A stretch of DNA of 64,000 bases, taken from NCBI GenBank assembly GCA_900317125.1, contig ONFR01000006.1, positions 50,067 to 114,066 of the forward strand, in the 5' to 3' direction. Positions 8,474 to 17,700 of the stretch are shown here, piece after piece; the first letter of the stretch is position 1, and each line of letters begins with the position of its first letter. Source of the DNA: an uncultured Bacteroidales bacterium (GTDB lineage Bacteria > Bacteroidota > Bacteroidia > Bacteroidales > P3). The translations under genes were made by a program, and so were the position numbers. A model generated the notes under the pieces. That model searched no databases. It saw only the letters and a program-made list of their open reading frames with translations, and was not told the DNA's origin.

Positions 8474-9319
8474 TTATTCGGATTGCGGTAGGGGTTGGAT
8501 GTCGAGCTGGGAGATAATGGCGCAGAGGAGGTCGGTCATCTTATCGGCGGCACGGTTGGCTTGAAGCACTACGTCGTCGCCGTCGTTGAGGCAGTGGTCG
8601 CCAAGGTCGGCGCTTTGGTTGGTGATGACACTGATGCCGAATATCTCCATGCCGCTATGACGGGCCACGATGACTTCGGGTACGGTGGACATGCCTGTGG
8701 CATCGGCACCGAGGATATGGTACATGCGGTATTCGGCCGGAGTCTCGTAGGTGGGGCCTGTTCCGGCGGCATATACTCCCAGCCTCAGCTTTTCGCCTTT
8801 GAGGGCGGCTTGTGCCAAGGCGATGTCGCGGAGGCGCCGGCTGTAGACGGTGGTCATGTCGGGGAAGCGGGGACCGAATTCCTCCATGTTGGGACCGACG
8901 AGGGGGTTGGGCATGAAGTTGATGTGGTCGGTGATAATCATCAGGTCGCCCACACGGTATTCGGGATTGACCGCTCCGGCGGCATTGCTGACAAAAAGGT
9001 ATTTCACGCCCAGCCGCGCCATGACGCGCACAGGGAAAGTGACCTGCTGCATGGTGTAGCCTTCGTAATAGTGGAAACGGCCTTGCATGGCCATGACCCG
9101 TTTGCCGCCGAGGGTGCCGATGATGAGGTTACCCTTGTGCCCGGTGGCAGTGGGTTGCTGGAAGTGGGGGATGCGACTGTAGGGGATGGTGACGGAGTCG
9201 TCGATATGGTTGGCCAAAGGACCGAGTCCGCTGCCAAGGATAATGGCTATCCTGGGTACTTGCCCGTTGCAGAATGTGCTGATATATCCTGCGCTTTCGT
9301 CTATTTGTTGTATGTTCAT
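8474..9319 (-). CDS. punA: Purine nucleoside phosphorylase (trimeric, PNP-I type)
   Basis: It catalyses phosphorolysis of purine nucleosides (inosine, guanosine) for salvage. The 281 residues fit the trimeric family. Visible motifs are AIILGSGLG (phosphate loop), GRFHYYEG, VSNAAGAVN, DHINFM, GTGPTYETPAE and ADATGMSTVPE (purine-site Glu/Met region), ending in SVITNQS. It follows the bifunctional-nuclease gene by 48 bp, within a minus-strand nucleotide-housekeeping run that also contains rdgB. Confidence 0.95.
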   Translation of the reverse strand: MNIQQIDESAGYISTFCNGQVPRIAIILGSGLGPLANHIDDSVTIPYSRIPHFQQPTATGHKGNLIIGTLGGKRVMAMQGRFHYYEGYTMQQVTFPVRVMARLGVKYLFVSNAAGAVNPEYRVGDLMIITDHINFMPNPLVGPNMEEFGPRFPDMTTVYSRRLRDIALAQAALKGEKLRLGVYAAGTGPTYETPAEYRMYHILGADATGMSTVPEVIVARHSGMEIFGISVITNQSADLGDHCLNDGDDVVLQANRAADKMTDLLCAIISQLDIQPLPQSE

Positions 9320-9367
9320 ATCGCGGTAGGTGGGTAAGAATGACTTGGGGGTGGGTAACAGACCCTA

Positions 9368-9943
9368 TTATTTCGGGTCGTTGCCTTTCATGCGGTTGAT
9401 TCTCTTCATGATTTCGGCGGCCTGTTCGTAGTCCTCGTTTTCCTCGCATTGGCGCAGGAGGGTTTCGAGCTGGTCGAGGGTCTCGTCGGGATTGGGTAGC
9501 TGAGCCTTGTTTCGGGGCAGGTTGTCTTCGAGGGCACCCGGCTCCATGGATGTTTCGTCCAGCACGTTTTGTGCCATCATGATGGGGCATCCCTGCATCA
9601 GAGCAAGAACGATGGCATCGCTTGTGCGGCTGTCGATACGTTTCTCGGTGAATCCGTCGCTGATATAGAGTGTTGAGTAGAAGATGCCCTCGTCGAAGCG
9701 GTCGATGGTGACCTGCTTTAGTATGAGCATGTATTGCTCCATGATGTTGTTGATTAGCTGGTGGGTGAGGGGACGGCGTGCCTGGCGTTGCTCGATGGCC
9801 ATGACGATGGCCTGGGCTTCGGGTTCGCCGATGATGACGGGCACCTGTTTGCCTGTGTCAGGCGCATCAAGCACCAGCACATAGGCATCGCTCATCGACA
9901 TGGTTTGCGAAATCTGCAAAGGGTATACCTGCGTGTAGCTCAT
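9368..9943 (-). CDS. Bifunctional nuclease (DUF151) with C-terminal UVR motif
   Basis: A 191-residue protein. Residues 1-135 match the DUF151/BFN family: a VPVIIGEPEAQAI core, IEQRQARRPLTH, VTIDRFDEGIFYSTLYI, and RTSDAIVLALMQGCPI. The C-terminal 40 residues are acidic and contain a UvrB/UvrC-type motif (EENEDYEQAAEIMKRINR). This architecture is usual in Bacteroidota. It starts 10 nt after the rdgB stop, so co-transcription is likely. Its exact cellular role is unknown. Confidence 0.93.
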   Translation of the reverse strand: MSYTQVYPLQISQTMSMSDAYVLVLDAPDTGKQVPVIIGEPEAQAIVMAIEQRQARRPLTHQLINNIMEQYMLILKQVTIDRFDEGIFYSTLYISDGFTEKRIDSRTSDAIVLALMQGCPIMMAQNVLDETSMEPGALEDNLPRNKAQLPNPDETLDQLETLLRQCEENEDYEQAAEIMKRINRMKGNDPK

Positions 9944-9953
9944 GGTGCTGAGG

Positions 9954-10532
9954 TTAGTTTGCTGTGAGGTACTTCACCAATTCGGCTACTGCCAGGCCGC
10001 GGTGGCTTATCTGGTTCTTCACGTCGAGGGGCATCTCGGCAAAGCTCACTGCAAAGCGGTCGGGCATGAACACGGGGTCGTAGCCGAAGCCTTCCTGCCC
10101 GTAGCGTTCGGTAAGGATACAGCCGTTCACCTTGCCTTCGAAGTAGCGGGGGGTGCCGCCTTCGATAAGGCATATCACCGTGCGGAAGGCTGCTTTGCGG
10201 TTGGTGTTGCCGTCGAGGGCATGGAGTAGTTTGTCGATATTGTCGTCGAACGAGCAGTGCTCACCGGCGTAGCGGGCGCTGTAGACTCCGGGAGCGCCTC
10301 CGAGGGCATCCACTTCAAGACCCGTGTCGTCGGCAAAACAGTCCTTGCCGGCGCGTTCCCAAACCCATTGTGCTTTCTGCAAGGCGTTGCCTTGAAGGGT
10401 CTCGGCGGTCTCGGGGATTTCTCCTTCAAGCCCGGCTTCTGCAAGGCTGATGACTTTCACGCTGCCTTGCAGAAGTCGGCTCACTTCTTCTAACTTGTGC
10501 TTGTTGTTGGTGGCAAAAATAAGTTCTCTCAT
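9954..10532 (-). CDS. rdgB: dITP/XTP pyrophosphatase (RdgB/HAM1)
   Basis: It hydrolyses non-canonical purine nucleoside triphosphates (dITP, XTP) to monophosphates and so cleans the nucleotide pool. The 192-residue protein starts at the ATG at 10532 with MRELIFATNNKHK, the standard opening of the family. Further upstream in-frame codons would add 11 atypical residues. Visible motifs are FADDTGLEVDALGG, PGVYSARYAG and GFGYDPVF, ending with NQISHRG. It heads the run rdgB, DUF151 nuclease, punA, HAD phosphatase. Confidence 0.96.
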   Translation of the reverse strand: MRELIFATNNKHKLEEVSRLLQGSVKVISLAEAGLEGEIPETAETLQGNALQKAQWVWERAGKDCFADDTGLEVDALGGAPGVYSARYAGEHCSFDDNIDKLLHALDGNTNRKAAFRTVICLIEGGTPRYFEGKVNGCILTERYGQEGFGYDPVFMPDRFAVSFAEMPLDVKNQISHRGLAVAELVKYLTAN

Positions 10533-10612
10533 AGTTTGTTTGTCAAGGATTGGCATGCCGGCCATGTGCGGCAGAGACTGCCAACCTTTTCAAGTGTAGT
10601 ACAGTATGTGGG

Positions 10613-13462
10613 TTATCTAATCAGAGTAATAGTGCCTTTTACACGGTATTCTTGTATACTGCCCTGACGGGTGTAGGTGATGACGTAGGGGTATGCACCC
10701 TGCGGGCATGGAGTGCCGTTGTGGGTACCGTCCCATTTGAAATTAATATCGTCCGATGTGAATACCAGCGCGCCTCGGCGGTTGAAGATGGCGATATGGA
10801 ATTTCTCCATATTGCTCTTGCTGATAATGCTGAAGACGTTGTTGGTGGCCTTGTTCGGGGTGAAGATATTGGGGCGGAAGAATCCGAAGGTGTCGATGAC
10901 GATAGTCCATGTGGAGTCGACAAAGCATCCAAGCTCGTTGAAGCTGCGCAAGGTGACTGTGTTGCAGTTGGTGGCGTAAATGTCGAAGTGATGGGTCACA
11001 TTCTTGCCAGTCGACACGGCGCCGTCGCCGAATAACCATTGAGAGTGGTCGGAATATTGCGAGTTGTCGGTGAAATTAACCACAGGCGTCTCGGTGTCGA
11101 TGTATTGCGGCGAGTATTCAAAATTGAGGATAGGCAGAGGAACTTCCTTCACCAGTATTTCGATGGCGGCGATGTCGCAGCTGTCGGAAGCATAGCCCAC
11201 GAGGAAATAGCGGGTGTCCTCAGAGGGTGAAACCGTAATGGTCTGGTTGTGCTTCTGCTCTTCAAGGTTGGGGTCGGGGGGGTAGCTGCTCCATTCGTAC
11301 CACATGGCCCCTTCGCCTCTCAGCGTGACGCTGTCGCCGGGACAGTGTTTGGCACTCTTGGGTGTGGGGATAATCTTGGTGGAGAGTAGTGAAAGGGTTA
11401 CGCTGTCCCATGCCACACAGCCGGCTATAGCTGTGATTTTCAAGTAGTAAGTGGTGCGAGGCTGGGTGGGACGCACATACAGCACGTCGCCGCGGCAGAT
11501 GGGCTCTTCCCCGGCCTGGTCTTTGTGTCTGTACCAAGCGAAAGAGATGCCTCTCATGTTGGTAGACACTTTTACGTGCGACTCGTGACCGTTGCAAATG
11601 ATGGTATCCTCGGAATAAGACACTTCTGGGTCGTGGAAGAAGTATATGGTATCGATCAGGGTGTCGTAGCATTGTGCATCACCCTTGGTGATGAGCATGA
11701 AAGGATTCTCGAATTCGGTGAAGTCGCGTGTCACAGAGGTAGTGGCGGACATTCCCGAAACCTCACTGCTGATGGTAGTGTCGGCAAACACCCATCTGCG
11801 TTCAACAATAATGCCTTCGGTTATGTCGGTGAGAGTGGTTGTCTCCCCCTCGCAGATGGTGCGCTTGGTGATCTGAACTCTTGTGGTTGGCGGAGTGTGG
11901 ACTTGGGCAACATATACATTTGTCGTGCTGCACGCACTGTCCTCCAGATACATGGTAAGCGTCACAGCGTGGAAGCCGGCATGGGTAGTGCGGTAGTAGG
12001 CGGTGTCGCCGTACATCACCGTGTCGACGGGCGTGAGGGGGTCGCTGCCCTGGTGGACCTCCCAACGGGTCAGGCTGTGGTCAATCACAGGGGCATTGGC
12101 GCCCTTGTAAGGAACCCTGCCACGGGCAACCATTGTCAATACCGAAGTGTCAAGACATTCTTCGGTGATAACTGCGTTGATGATGGGTTTGATATTGCTG
12201 ACCTGTGCATATAGTGTCGAGTGGAAAGGCTTTTCAGGGTCCATTGCCGACGTCATGACGCATTTATATGTGGTGGTTCCAACGGTGTCGCCCTCATGTA
12301 CGTCGCGCTGAGGGTCGTCCAAGCTGGTGATGAAATGGTCGGTTCTCACTAACAAATTGCTGTCGTAGTTCTGCAGCGATCTGAAATTTAGCGTACTCAT
12401 GATTTCCGAATTGGATGTCGGTCCATCGTATCCAGTGGAGGAGACGTACCAATCGTAGGTAAGCAGACCTGCAGGAGCATGCAGTGTGTCAATAGCGTCG
12501 GAAACACCGACGGGACACCCCGAAGAGGTAATCTGCATCTTCTGGCAGGAACCGGCAATGTATGCATAGATGGGATCCACGTTGTAAATGCAGTCGCTCG
12601 TATACATTTCAATACGGACGGAGTCGTAGAGGAAGTCAATCAAACTGATGGCCACACGTGTCCACGGTTTGTAGCAGTAGCAGCAACTTGTGGCTGCCGC
12701 CGAGGCTGGGGTTCCATTGAAACCTTCAACCCAAGGTGCGGGAAGTCCTCCTTGGACATGGGGGGCGGCAACATTAAACCAAAGGCTGTCGTTGATGGGA
12801 GCGTTTTCCCATTGTTCGCCGTTCTTCTTGCACACCCTGATGAGGAATTCTCCTGCTTGCCAGGGATCGTGGTCGTAACGGCATGCCACAATGGCATAGT
12901 CGATAAAAAGCAAGGCGTTGAAGGGTGTCACTAGCATGGTGTAGAAGAGCGCCTCGGCACCCTTGTCGTTGCCGTTGGAGTTGATGTTCGATTGGCATAT
13001 GCCGGTTGCACGCATGTCACCCAGGCGGATACTTGAGGCATGGCCTTCAGGGATACGCTGCATGCCTTGTCCTGTCGTGTTGTTGATAGTAAACAGGTCC
13101 AAACCGGCGTCGGCTGATGAATAGATGCGGAAACGCTGGTCATGGGCATCGAAAAGGGAACAGTGGTTGCAGGCGCAACGGTTGTCGTCGTAGCCCGAAT
13201 TATAAGCCGCCGAGGTGATATTGGTGTGCCCGACAATAGGGGGCTTTGATGGCCTGCTGCAGGTACTCAACACATTGTATCCAGTGCTTCCACCTGATTG
13301 GTTCTCTACCCGGTCGCCGACGCGTGCCGACCATTTCCCCTTGTCAGCCGGCATTGAAGTGAAAGAAGTCGGGTTATGCAATTGGGGGCAGTGGTTTTGT
13401 GCCCATGCTCCCATGCTTGCCATCAGCATTGTTAATAAGAAAAATGATACCAAATGTTTCAT
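10613..13462 (-). CDS. Large secreted T9SS type B (gliding-motility-associated CTD) protein
   Basis: A 949-residue surface or secreted protein of unknown function. It has a signal peptide (MKHLVSFFLLTMLMASMGAWAQ). A Cys-rich N-terminal third follows, with several CxxC-like pairs. Multiple beta-sandwich or PKD-like segments come next; for example, PVVNFTDNSQYSDHSQWLFGDG resembles a PKD domain. The last 80 residues are a type B sorting domain, with RPNIFTPNKATNN, FHIAIFNRRGALVF, WDGTHNG and CPQGAYPYVITY, ending in GTITLIR. The other type B protein in the window (46044-48500) has the same ending. No catalytic motif was recognised. An adhesin or structural role is only a guess. Confidence 0.85.
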   Translation of the reverse strand: MKHLVSFFLLTMLMASMGAWAQNHCPQLHNPTSFTSMPADKGKWSARVGDRVENQSGGSTGYNVLSTCSRPSKPPIVGHTNITSAAYNSGYDDNRCACNHCSLFDAHDQRFRIYSSADAGLDLFTINNTTGQGMQRIPEGHASSIRLGDMRATGICQSNINSNGNDKGAEALFYTMLVTPFNALLFIDYAIVACRYDHDPWQAGEFLIRVCKKNGEQWENAPINDSLWFNVAAPHVQGGLPAPWVEGFNGTPASAAATSCCYCYKPWTRVAISLIDFLYDSVRIEMYTSDCIYNVDPIYAYIAGSCQKMQITSSGCPVGVSDAIDTLHAPAGLLTYDWYVSSTGYDGPTSNSEIMSTLNFRSLQNYDSNLLVRTDHFITSLDDPQRDVHEGDTVGTTTYKCVMTSAMDPEKPFHSTLYAQVSNIKPIINAVITEECLDTSVLTMVARGRVPYKGANAPVIDHSLTRWEVHQGSDPLTPVDTVMYGDTAYYRTTHAGFHAVTLTMYLEDSACSTTNVYVAQVHTPPTTRVQITKRTICEGETTTLTDITEGIIVERRWVFADTTISSEVSGMSATTSVTRDFTEFENPFMLITKGDAQCYDTLIDTIYFFHDPEVSYSEDTIICNGHESHVKVSTNMRGISFAWYRHKDQAGEEPICRGDVLYVRPTQPRTTYYLKITAIAGCVAWDSVTLSLLSTKIIPTPKSAKHCPGDSVTLRGEGAMWYEWSSYPPDPNLEEQKHNQTITVSPSEDTRYFLVGYASDSCDIAAIEILVKEVPLPILNFEYSPQYIDTETPVVNFTDNSQYSDHSQWLFGDGAVSTGKNVTHHFDIYATNCNTVTLRSFNELGCFVDSTWTIVIDTFGFFRPNIFTPNKATNNVFSIISKSNMEKFHIAIFNRRGALVFTSDDINFKWDGTHNGTPCPQGAYPYVITYTRQGSIQEYRVKGTITLIR

Positions 13463-13647
13463 GATACTGTACTATTATCGTTCTACAAAAAATAAAATTA
13501 TACCTTAATCGCTTATATGACACACAGCATTCATTTTGCTGCAATTATTTAACATTATTTATGAATATTCTTTGTCTCTACCGTTCTGTTATGATGGGTT
13601 ATTGTGTTGTAATTTCTCTGTAAGTGTCGTATTATCTATTCGTTATC

Positions 13648-14778
13648 CTAGAGTCTTCTCCCCAGCTCGGGCAGTATTCCTGCCTTCCAATCTGTATAAT
13701 CCCCCTCCACAATGTGCTTCCGTGCTGTCCTCACCAGCCACATGTAGAAAGCCAGGTTGTGGATGGAGCATATCTGCAGGCCGAGAATCTCTTCCGAGCG
13801 TATCAGATGGTGCAGATAGGCTAGGGTGTAGCTTCGGTCGCACAAGGCTGTGCTCTCGGGGTCGATGGGCTCGAAGCAGCTCTCCCACTTCTTGTTCTTG
13901 ATATTGATGGTGCCGTGGGCAGTAAACAACAGGCCGTTGCGCCCGTTGCGTGTAGGCATCACACAGTCGAACATGTCCACCCCGCGCTCAATGGCCTCCA
14001 GTATGTTGGCGGGCGTGCCCACCCCCATCAGATAACGGGGTTTGTCCTTCGGCAGGATGGCGTTTACCACCTCGATCATCTCATACATCGTCTCCGTCGG
14101 TTCCCCCACGGCCAGGCCGCCGATAGCGTTGCCGTCGGCACCCTTCGAGGCGATATACTCCGCCGACTGACGGCGCAAGTCGGGATACTTGCACCCCTGC
14201 ACAATGGGGAACAGGCTTTGCCGGTAACCATACAGCGGCTCGGTCGCATCAAACCTGGCCACACATCGGTCCAGCCAACGGTGTGTCTGCTCCATCGATT
14301 TCTTGGCATAACGGTAGTCCGACTCGCCCGGTGCGCACTCGTCGAAAGCCATGATAATATCGGCACCTATCACCCGCTCGATGTCCATCACCTTCTCCGG
14401 AGTGAAAATGTGGCGGCTCCCGTCGATGTGCGACTGGAACGTGCAGCCCTCCTCCTTAATCTTTCTGTTGTCGGCAAGCGAAAAAACCTGGAACCCGCCG
14501 CTGTCGGTCAGCAGTGGGCGTTCCCAGCCTGCAAAGCCGTGCAGCCCTCCCGCAGCCTTCAGAATATCCAGCCCGGGACGCAGGTACAGATGGTATGTAT
14601 TGCCAAGAATTATTTGTGCGTCAATATCTTCATACAGTTCATGCCGGTGCACAGCCTTCACACTCCCCGCCGTCCCAACAGGCATGAAAATCGGCGTGGC
14701 TATCTCGCCGTGCTCAGTGGTAATAATCCCTGCACGTGCACAGCTTTTAACATCCTCTTTCTCTATATTGAACTTCAT
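13648..14778 (-). CDS. tgt: Queuine/preQ1 tRNA-ribosyltransferase
   Basis: It exchanges guanine-34 for a queuosine precursor in GUN-anticodon tRNAs. The 376 residues from the ATG at 14778 fit the family; the three-codon extension to a TTG is not needed. Seen are PIFMPVGTAGSVKAV, ILGNTYHLYLRPG, LLTDSGGFQVFSL (catalytic Asp), GGLAVGEP and MFDCVMPTRNGRNG, whose Asp (D271) aligns with the nucleophile. The zinc site is unusual: where many Tgt enzymes have CxCxxC before YLHHL, this protein has ESTALCDRSY, with only one Cys and shifted. The His of YLHHL remains. I recall other Bacteroidota Tgt sequences also lacking these cysteines but cannot check here. Confidence 0.95.
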   Translation of the reverse strand: MKFNIEKEDVKSCARAGIITTEHGEIATPIFMPVGTAGSVKAVHRHELYEDIDAQIILGNTYHLYLRPGLDILKAAGGLHGFAGWERPLLTDSGGFQVFSLADNRKIKEEGCTFQSHIDGSRHIFTPEKVMDIERVIGADIIMAFDECAPGESDYRYAKKSMEQTHRWLDRCVARFDATEPLYGYRQSLFPIVQGCKYPDLRRQSAEYIASKGADGNAIGGLAVGEPTETMYEMIEVVNAILPKDKPRYLMGVGTPANILEAIERGVDMFDCVMPTRNGRNGLLFTAHGTINIKNKKWESCFEPIDPESTALCDRSYTLAYLHHLIRSEEILGLQICSIHNLAFYMWLVRTARKHIVEGDYTDWKAGILPELGRRL

Positions 14779-14842
14779 AATTATCAACTTATCAGCATAT
14801 CAGCACCGACAGTTATGAACAATCGGTTGATATTTCATTATG

Positions 14843-14850
14843 CAAAGATA
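14843..14850 (-). promoter_or_regulatory. tgt: -7 box for tgt
   Basis: The minus strand reads TATCTTTG, giving a leader of about 60 nt before the tgt ATG at 14778. A matching -33 element is not clear. Confidence 0.5.
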
Positions 14851-14873
14851 CGAATAAAATCAAAAATAATACA

Positions 14874-14881
14874 TATTTTTG
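14874..14881 (+). promoter_or_regulatory. -7 box for the glycosyltransferase gene
   Basis: TATTTTTG lies 24 bp before the ATG at 14905, divergent from the tgt box and only 23 bp away from it. The leader would be very short. No -33 TTTG is visible. Confidence 0.4.
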
Positions 14882-14904
14882 CAAGAAAAATTACAAAACC
14901 CAAA

Positions 14905-16062
14905 ATGGACTTTACGCATGTTCTTACAGACCATTGCACCATGGCGCTCACCATTGTGGCCGCCCTGAGTCTGGTCATTCTGTGCCTCTACTACGGCCTC
15001 TTTTATTTCCGCATCGGCCACTACCGAGGCCTGCCGCGCAAAAAAAACGACGACGGCTCCGAGAATCTTCCGCCCGTCTCCGTGGTGCTCACCGCCCAGA
15101 ACGACGGCGAGTGGCTCCGCACCAACCTCGTCTATCTTCTCGAGCAGGACTATCCCGACTTCGAGGTTGTCGTGGTCGACTACCTCTCCACCGACGACAC
15201 ACAGTTCATTCTCCGTCTCCTCACCGAGAACTACAAGCACCTCAAAGTGGTCACCCTCCACGAGAATGCCAACGGCTACCAAGGCCTCAAATACCCCTTC
15301 TCCATCGGCATCAAGTCTGCCAAGAACGACATTCTCCTCCTTGCCGAACCCGAATGCATGCCCGCCGACACCACCCGCTTCCACTGGATCCGCTCCATGG
15401 TGCAGGGCTACGTCCACAACCATACCGACATCGTCCTCGGCTTCTGTGGCATCGTCTACAAGAACTCCCCCTTCAACTGGCTTCAGCAATACGACAACCT
15501 CGACTATAGCGTCGAGTACCTCGGTGCCGCCGCCCTTCGCCACCCCTTTACCGGCAACGGCCGCAACCTCAGCTACCGCCGCTCCCTCTTCCTCAACCAC
15601 GACGGCTTCATCTATCATTACTACATACCCGACGGCGCCGACGACATCTTTGTCAACCAGAATGCACGCCGCCGCAACACCTCCGTCGTCCTCTCGCCCG
15701 ACGCCTACACCGTCGTCCAGCCCCAGCCCACCTTTGGCCAGTGGCACCGCTACCGCAAGCATCGCATCGCCACCCACTCCCTCTACTCCTTCTGGCTCAA
15801 GTGCGCACGCTTTGTCAAACCCCTCTCCGTGCTCCTCTTCTACCTCTCCGGGGCACTCCTTCTGGCCATGCACACCTTCCCGTGGCAAATCCTTGCCGCC
15901 GCCCTCGCCCTCAAGCTCGCATGGCAGATGGTCTCCGTTGCCCAGGCCTCGCGCCGCCTGGGTGTCAAACCCGTCGTCTACATCCTCTCGCCGCTCTTCG
16001 AAATTTATTTTCTTGTCGCAAATACTTTTTTGACATTATTTCCGTTATCCAAAAAGAAATAG
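14905..16062 (+). CDS. Membrane glycosyltransferase family 2 protein
   Basis: A 385-residue inner-membrane GT-A enzyme. An N-terminal transmembrane helix (residues about 13-30) is followed by the GT2 core: PPVSVVLTAQNDGEWL, DFEVVVVDYLSTDDT, and LLLAEPECMPAD in the acceptor region. The C-terminus has two further hydrophobic segments (PLSVLLFYLSGALLLAM and a segment ending at LFPLSKKK). The frame is open far upstream, but only the ATG at 14905 lies downstream of the promoter and gives a GT2-like N-terminus. It sits 23 nt before the sigma factor gene, so they may share a transcript. The sugar donor and acceptor are unknown. Confidence 0.88.
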   Translation: MDFTHVLTDHCTMALTIVAALSLVILCLYYGLFYFRIGHYRGLPRKKNDDGSENLPPVSVVLTAQNDGEWLRTNLVYLLEQDYPDFEVVVVDYLSTDDTQFILRLLTENYKHLKVVTLHENANGYQGLKYPFSIGIKSAKNDILLLAEPECMPADTTRFHWIRSMVQGYVHNHTDIVLGFCGIVYKNSPFNWLQQYDNLDYSVEYLGAAALRHPFTGNGRNLSYRRSLFLNHDGFIYHYYIPDGADDIFVNQNARRRNTSVVLSPDAYTVVQPQPTFGQWHRYRKHRIATHSLYSFWLKCARFVKPLSVLLFYLSGALLLAMHTFPWQILAAALALKLAWQMVSVAQASRRLGVKPVVYILSPLFEIYFLVANTFLTLFPLSKKK

Positions 16063-16085
16063 CAGAAATAACAGTCATTAAAGGC

Positions 16086-16691
16086 ATGGACCCCTTCCTT
16101 ACCAACGAGAAAGCACAACGCGACTACCAGCTCGTCCTCGCCGCCCGCGACCGAGGCGACCAGCGGGCCTATGCCGACCTTATGCGCTACTACCGCGAGC
16201 CTATCTACCTCATGCTCCTCCGCATGACGCACAGCCCCGTCGATGCCGACGACCTCACTATCGAGGCCTTCGGAAAAGCCTTCCGCCAGCTCTCCTCCTA
16301 TACCCCCCAGAACACCTTCGCCACCTGGCTCTTCTCCATTGCCAGCAACCACGGCATCGACTTCATCCGCCGTCAGCACATGCGCCTTGTCCCGCTCAAC
16401 TCCATGTCCGTCACCGACGAAGACGACGCCTACGAATACCCCTTCCCCTCCGACGACCCCACGCCCGAGGAGGAACTCATCACCCGTCAGCGCGACAAAA
16501 TCGTCCGCGACCTCGTCGACCGTCTCGCCCCGCGCTACCGCCGCATCGTCAACATGCGCTACTTCGACGAACTCTCCTACGAAGAAATAGCCAAGCAGCT
16601 CAACATCCCCCTTGGCACCGTCAAGATACAGCTCCGCCGCGCGCGCCTGCTCCTTGCCGAAATCATCAAGTCACAAAAACACAGTCTATGA
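16086..16691 (+). CDS. ECF-type RNA polymerase sigma factor
   Basis: A 201-residue sigma-70 family factor. Region 2 is visible as DLMRYYREPIYLMLLRMTHSPVDADDLTIEAFGKAFRQLSSYTP followed by FATWLFSIASNHGIDFIRR. Region 4 appears as LAPRYRRIVNMRYFDELSYEEIAKQLNIPLGTVKIQLRRAR with a clear helix-turn-helix. An acidic linker of about 40 residues separates them. The start ATG at 16086 lies inside a longer open frame and is chosen because region 2 begins soon after it. No anti-sigma gene is adjacent. The next gene overlaps its stop by 4 nt (ATGA). Confidence 0.95.
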   Translation: MDPFLTNEKAQRDYQLVLAARDRGDQRAYADLMRYYREPIYLMLLRMTHSPVDADDLTIEAFGKAFRQLSSYTPQNTFATWLFSIASNHGIDFIRRQHMRLVPLNSMSVTDEDDAYEYPFPSDDPTPEEELITRQRDKIVRDLVDRLAPRYRRIVNMRYFDELSYEEIAKQLNIPLGTVKIQLRRARLLLAEIIKSQKHSL

Positions 16692-17599
16692 AGCACAGCA
16701 TACCCCTTCTTATACTCGCACTGCTCCTCTGCTCCATGCCCGCACATGCCCAGAAGAAAAAGAAAACCTCCCCCGTGACGCGCATCACGGGCCTGTCTGT
16801 CGGTGTCGATGCCGGGCTGCTCATCCCCAACGCCAAGCAAGCCAACTTCTACAGCGGCCGTCCCGGCAACGCCAACACCATCGACCGTGTTCTCCGCAGT
16901 GAGCAGTACGGCACCCAGATATGGACCAGCCTCGTCAACCAGCAGCTCATCTCACCCAGTGCCATCCCCAACTACAGCGCCTTCACCATCGCCGAATACC
17001 CCGACATGTACTACAAGCTCACCTATCAGATAGGCGTTGGTCTGCGCTACGACTACGACAACGGATGGGGATGGATGCTCAACTTCGACTACAGCCAGGT
17101 TACCGCCGCCGGGCAGTTCCTGCTCTCCTCCGACAACGGTGTGGGCATCCCCGGCAGCCGCCAGTATGTGCCTTGCGACATCTTCGGCATCGAAAAACGC
17201 ATCCTCATCGACTTCATCATCGCCAAGCGAGTCCCCATCACCGACCTCCTCGACCTCGAATTTGGCCTCGGATTTGATGTCAACAACACCAAAGTCACCC
17301 AAAACGGCATGGTCATCGCCGGACGCACCTACAGCATCCTCGACGTGTGGGGCGGACAGAGCCCCTATGCCGGCGCCGGCTCGTACGAGTACATCAACCA
17401 AGGCGGCATAGGCATTGGCGGCCTCAGCACCGTCGCCGTCGGCTACTCCTTCCAAGGCGCCCGCGTCGACATCGGCTACGCCCTCCGCTATATGCAGACC
17501 AAATACAAAGGCTACAACGACAACGACGCCTACGCCCTCCAGCACACCGTATTCCTCCGTTTCAACATCAACAACTTCAGTTTCTTTAATAAAAAATAG
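16688..17599 (+). CDS. Predicted outer membrane beta-barrel protein, unknown family
   Basis: A 303-residue exported protein with a signal peptide ending MPAHAQ and a short Lys-rich mature N-terminus. The rest alternates amphipathic beta strands rich in Gly and aromatic residues (YKLTYQIGVGLRYDYDNGWGWMLNFDYS, VDIGYALRYMQ), and the chain ends HTVFLRFNINNFSFF before KK. This fits an outer membrane barrel of about 12 strands. The ATGA overlap with the sigma-factor gene suggests translational coupling. It could be a target or sensor partner of that sigma factor, but this is inference from position only. Confidence 0.7.
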   Translation: MKHSIPLLILALLLCSMPAHAQKKKKTSPVTRITGLSVGVDAGLLIPNAKQANFYSGRPGNANTIDRVLRSEQYGTQIWTSLVNQQLISPSAIPNYSAFTIAEYPDMYYKLTYQIGVGLRYDYDNGWGWMLNFDYSQVTAAGQFLLSSDNGVGIPGSRQYVPCDIFGIEKRILIDFIIAKRVPITDLLDLEFGLGFDVNNTKVTQNGMVIAGRTYSILDVWGGQSPYAGAGSYEYINQGGIGIGGLSTVAVGYSFQGARVDIGYALRYMQTKYKGYNDNDAYALQHTVFLRFNINNFSFFNKK

Positions 17600-17617
17600 T
17601 TATAAATGCCCAGATGC

Positions 17618-17700
17618 TTGAATGTGTAAGTGATTGAGTGAAAATACTCAAACAATCAAGCAATCAAACAAACAAGCAATAACACAATCAACAATAACAA
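17618..17700. repeat. Short-unit repeat array (CAATCAAG/CAAACAAG-like)
   Basis: An irregular run of 8-9-bp CAAtCA/AACAA units fills the gap up to the ATG of the GNAT gene. GATTGAGT near its left end is inverted as ACTCAAACAATC, so the array can form a hairpin. It is the same architecture as other arrays in this window with a different unit. Confidence 0.6.

Noticed and set aside
13915..14904. N-terminal extension of the glycosyltransferase frame
   Set aside because: The extension runs antisense through tgt and over the promoter; the ATG at 14905 gives a normal GT2 N-terminus.
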